Source of the DNA: Anarhynchus alexandrinus
Lineage: Eukaryota > Chordata > Aves > Charadriiformes > Charadriidae
Direction of reading: 5' to 3'
DNA: 64,000 bases
Assembly: GCA_008711295.1 (NCBI GenBank)
Contig: VUYV01000015.1
Span: 1,011,054-1,075,053, forward strand
Shown here: positions 25,346-64,000 of the stretch, in pieces
Position numbering within the stretch: position 1 is the stretch's first letter
Layout: every line of letters starts with the position of its first letter
Translations under genes and position numbers: made by a program
The notes under the pieces: generated by a model
Databases searched by the model: none
What the model saw: only the letters and a program-made list of their open reading frames with translations
Told to the model about the DNA's origin: nothing

Positions 25346-27743
25346 ACTAACAGGCAAACCAGAATATATTCAGAACTCCTGAAATCCCACTGGGATGAAG
25401 TTAGCTCAGTGTCTTTTGGTGAGCCCTATCCGCAGAACATGGAGTAGACAGCACCGCATCTATTTTTAGGGGAAGACTGGGGTTTGGAATGACATGTGGC
25501 TATTAAGAGCTCTCTCAAAAGAGGGTGATTAGTCTGCTAGTCATACCTGTCAAAACCAGCTGTCCCAGCTGTGTGGGAAGCTGGTGGAGAAATTTCACAG
25601 GAAAACCCCTGACACCAGTATAAAACAGAGGGCTAGTGGGACCTGGATGAGACCCTGGCTGCCCTATTCCACTGGCACCCTGAGTTCTGCCAGACCTCAG
25701 CAAAAGGCTCCTTCCCATCTCCAAAGGAGCTGACAGAAAAAAGACCAGGCACCTGAGCTCACAGATTCTGGGGTTGGTGTGAAAGCCTCAACCTCCAGAA
25801 GCACCGGCCATGGCTTGTCCTCCTGGGTGCCAGGCAGGTTTCCCCACTAGGGTCTGCGGGGACCAAGTGCTAGAGAGAACAGACTGAGGTACCCAGGTAC
25901 CAAGCCAGGCACAGACAGATTTCTCTATCTGCAAGGAGACAGCTGGGATACCAGGACCCCTCTGCACAGTTTTGGACCTTCTCCACTTACAAAAATCTAT
26001 GGATATTCTGCAACTGTTAACTTGGCTCTGGGGACTCCCAGAAAAGAGGGAGAAGTAAAGTCATTTTACAGAGGAAAGCTGGCTGCACAGGGTAAAGGTT
26101 TAAAGAGCACACCGAACTTGATCTTCAGAGGAGTCAGAATCAATACTCTGGAAGTACATCTGACTCGCCACAGTGAGATGATACTCTTGCAAACACGGCT
26201 GGAGGTTTGCTGCTAACTAAGGACAAGAAGGTTGGTGCTGGCACAGGAAGGAGGTGGACAAGACGATGCAGTGGATTGCGCTGCCTGTTCTGCCAGGGCT
26301 TGACTTCCCCCTGTTAAAGCATCCTTTTGCAGCAGCTAAACCTCCTCACCACAGGGTCCCGGACACTGGCATTTTATGCAGCAGATGCCACATCACCCAC
26401 GAAAGGTGGGCTCAGCAACCCAGCTCACTTGTCCACTTGTGGCACAGAAAGGCCTCTAAGCTGGCTGGGCCAGATCCGCCACTTTGCCACCACACTGCAC
26501 GTCATCTGTTTTAAATTCTCATCTCTTTCAAAGAAGAGCTGGCTGTAGCCAGGGGACCTGCACACTTCACCAGCCATGCCTGAACACCTCTCCTTTTTGT
26601 CCACATGTGTAGAAAACGTTTAGTTCAGTGTTTAGTTTCCCTTCAGACCTAACCAAGCAAGCAGAAGACAGATAGCTTAATAACATCAGAGCAGCACAGT
26701 CCATTTCCATCCCATTTATACATTGCCTGGGATATGGTACCTGTTGGTTTAAGGTCAGCAATAAGTGATTGAGCCACTCCTGAACTCACAGTTTAAACTG
26801 CTTTGTCAACAACATGCAATTGGCCTCTGAAGAAAGCTGGCAAAGGGAAATGACGACGTTCATACCTGCATGGAGGGCTGCTGCTGGCCACCAGCAGTGT
26901 AAGGAGACATTTGAATTCATTCTGACCCACAGTGCAGTATTGCTGGGTGCTGCTTAGCCCACAGCTGGGGTGTGGAGGAGAGCAGTCACGTTTATATGTA
27001 TGTGTGACCCATGTCCACCCCTGAACCCTTGTGCAACCAGGGTCCACAGCAGACACGGTGCTTGCCCATGCCTAGGAAGGACTCATAAAGCAACTAGGGA
27101 ACTTGTCCTCAGCCAAGCTAATGACAGTCCTGAGAGCTCAGATGGTCTTGGGATGAAGTTTTGATGGAAATAGAAAAGCATATGAGACAGCTCCCATGCC
27201 CAGCCCCAAACAGACTGCCACGTTACTGTGTTTTCTATGCCTTCTCAGCAGAGGGAAGATTCACATTTCCAGCAGTGTCCAGCCAAAGGAACTTTTTAAA
27301 AATCACTCAGAAGACTCTGGAATGACACCAGGGTGATTGGTTCCTAGCCAAAGACCCTGCCTAATACAGTGGGTTAGTAGAGTATATAAAACCTTTGGGG
27401 GTATATAAATAAAAGATGATCATCTTGAGAGATTGCTTTCTTGGATCAATTCTAAAAGGCCTGAAATTGAAAAAGCTTCACTAAACAAGAGACAACTGGA
27501 TATGAGAATTACATGGGCTCAGAAGGGACACTGCATTTATAGCCATTCAGCTGCTGGATGAAGCCCAGAAAGAAAGTCTAGTAAAGAACCCATATAGCAG
27601 AGATCATCATCCTTCATGACTGGCTGTTATGGCTGGGTGGGAAAAGGGGCTTCACCAACTCACAGAGGGACATGCATGTCCTTGCTGTCACTTGAGACAA
27701 GGATCCCAAGTTGCTGCACAAATTAAAGACAGTGCTTGCTCAT

Positions 27744-28238
27744 TTACAGGAAAGATGACATGGTAGTCAGGGGACTTGCTTTGATGATCCAGGAGCACAA
27801 GAAGACAGGCAGGATGGGCTCTGTGGAAGGACTCGGGAAGGAGTTGGGACCTCCTTTACTTGGTTTAAAATTTTGCAAATAAACCCCAAAGCTCAGAAAA
27901 GATGTAAGCTTTGGGAAACAAATCAACCTCTGCAGAGCTTCTGGGCTTGTCTGGACCATGGTGAGAAAGTGCCCACAGACAGCAAACCCCCTTTCCACCA
28001 GTCCCCGCTCCTGCCCAGGAGAGAACCGATCATTCTTACTCATACAGGAACAGAGACAGGGATCCAACATCCCTGACATCCTACCCAAAAGGCTTGAGGT
28101 AATCTCAAGCACCTTGCTAGAAAGAGCAGCTTTGCCAACATCATTGCACAGAAGGAGAGGGGACAGTGACAGTGACAAAGCATGAAGAGACAGCAAGTGG
28201 TTTGGTACTTCCATTAGGGGAATACAGGTCGTCCTTAC
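27744..28238 (-). other. Open read-through frame past the last confirmed DNAI1 exon
   Basis: Directly after the donor of the 28424-28239 exon, the DNAI1 frame stays open for 164 further codons and stops at 27744-27746. The donor AAG|GTAAGG is strong, and its position matches the human exon boundary, so this is most simply intron. An open run this long is uncommon in non-coding DNA, however. Retention of the intron would give DNAI1 a different C-terminal tail. The extra peptide is serine- and leucine-rich, with no domain that I recognise. Confidence 0.3.

Positions 28239-64000
<35,762 letters not shown>

Larger units (their letters stand above)
11524..27743. other. Non-coding stretch, repeat relics only
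   Basis: No exon of a recognised gene was found on either strand. The stretch contains an old CR1 tail at about 12150-12555, an AATC microsatellite at 13786, a very old LINE relic at about 16590-17130 and an amniote SINE-like relic at about 25130-25345. A motif resembling the 5' part of the same SINE type (a 'tgtagcacctttca' sequence) occurs near 14665. On the minus strand this is downstream of the last confirmed DNAI1 exon, so it is either the final intron or 3' flank. Confidence 0.6.

Noticed and set aside
1..28238. ENHO and CNTFR, the genes next to DNAI1 in human, sought on the plus strand
   Set aside because: No adropin-like single-exon frame and no cytokine-receptor exon could be recognised.

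Overview
This window is nuclear DNA from a bird, containing part of one large, intron-rich gene. The avian call rests on several CR1 LINE copies with the family's short octamer-type 3' ends, an ERVL-like solo LTR with avian-style TGTCCTGG/CCATGACA termini, relics of old amniote repeats, and near-human protein identity in a conserved ciliary gene. There is no sign of bacterial, plasmid or phage DNA, and I see no tRNA, rRNA or CRISPR array. The clade within birds cannot be fixed from what is visible.

The only gene I can support firmly is DNAI1 (dynein axonemal intermediate chain 1), on the minus strand. Six consecutive internal coding exons can be read from high to low coordinates: 62322-62233, 57017-56930, 55099-55020, 44496-44348, 43452-43353 and 28424-28239. 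All have AG acceptors and GT donors. Their phases interlock exactly, giving 693 nt or 231 codons with no stop. They correspond to about residues 438-668 of the 699-residue human protein, the second half of its WD40 propeller. The N-terminal half lies beyond 64000. The last 30 or so residues were not found: the terminal exon lies either in the first 28 kb in a form I did not recognise, or left of position 1.

The rest is intronic or flanking DNA shaped by transposable elements. The 10.5-kb intron 44497-55019 holds a 2.8-kb CR1 (47692 to about 50455) with a decayed ORF2, an ERVL-like solo LTR (51510-52245) and a short CR1 (53533-53870). The intron 57018-62232 holds a young CR1 whose far end is a twin-priming-type inversion (59205-59780). 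The 15-kb intron 28425-43352 has an older CR1 (38739-39120), a very old LINE relic (about 35930-36330) and an unexplained 302-codon antisense open frame (31442-32350). The left 28 kb has old CR1/LINE relics on the plus strand (12150-12555, about 16590-17130), ancient SINE-like fragments, microsatellites, and one exon-like minus-strand open segment (11443-11523).

The product is a ciliary outer-arm dynein subunit. I found no previously undescribed system. The best leads are a 164-codon open read-through past the last exon, the missing terminal exon, the exon-like segment at 11.4 kb, the long antisense frame, a sense-oriented LTR with its own TATA and polyadenylation motifs, and the CR1 inversion.
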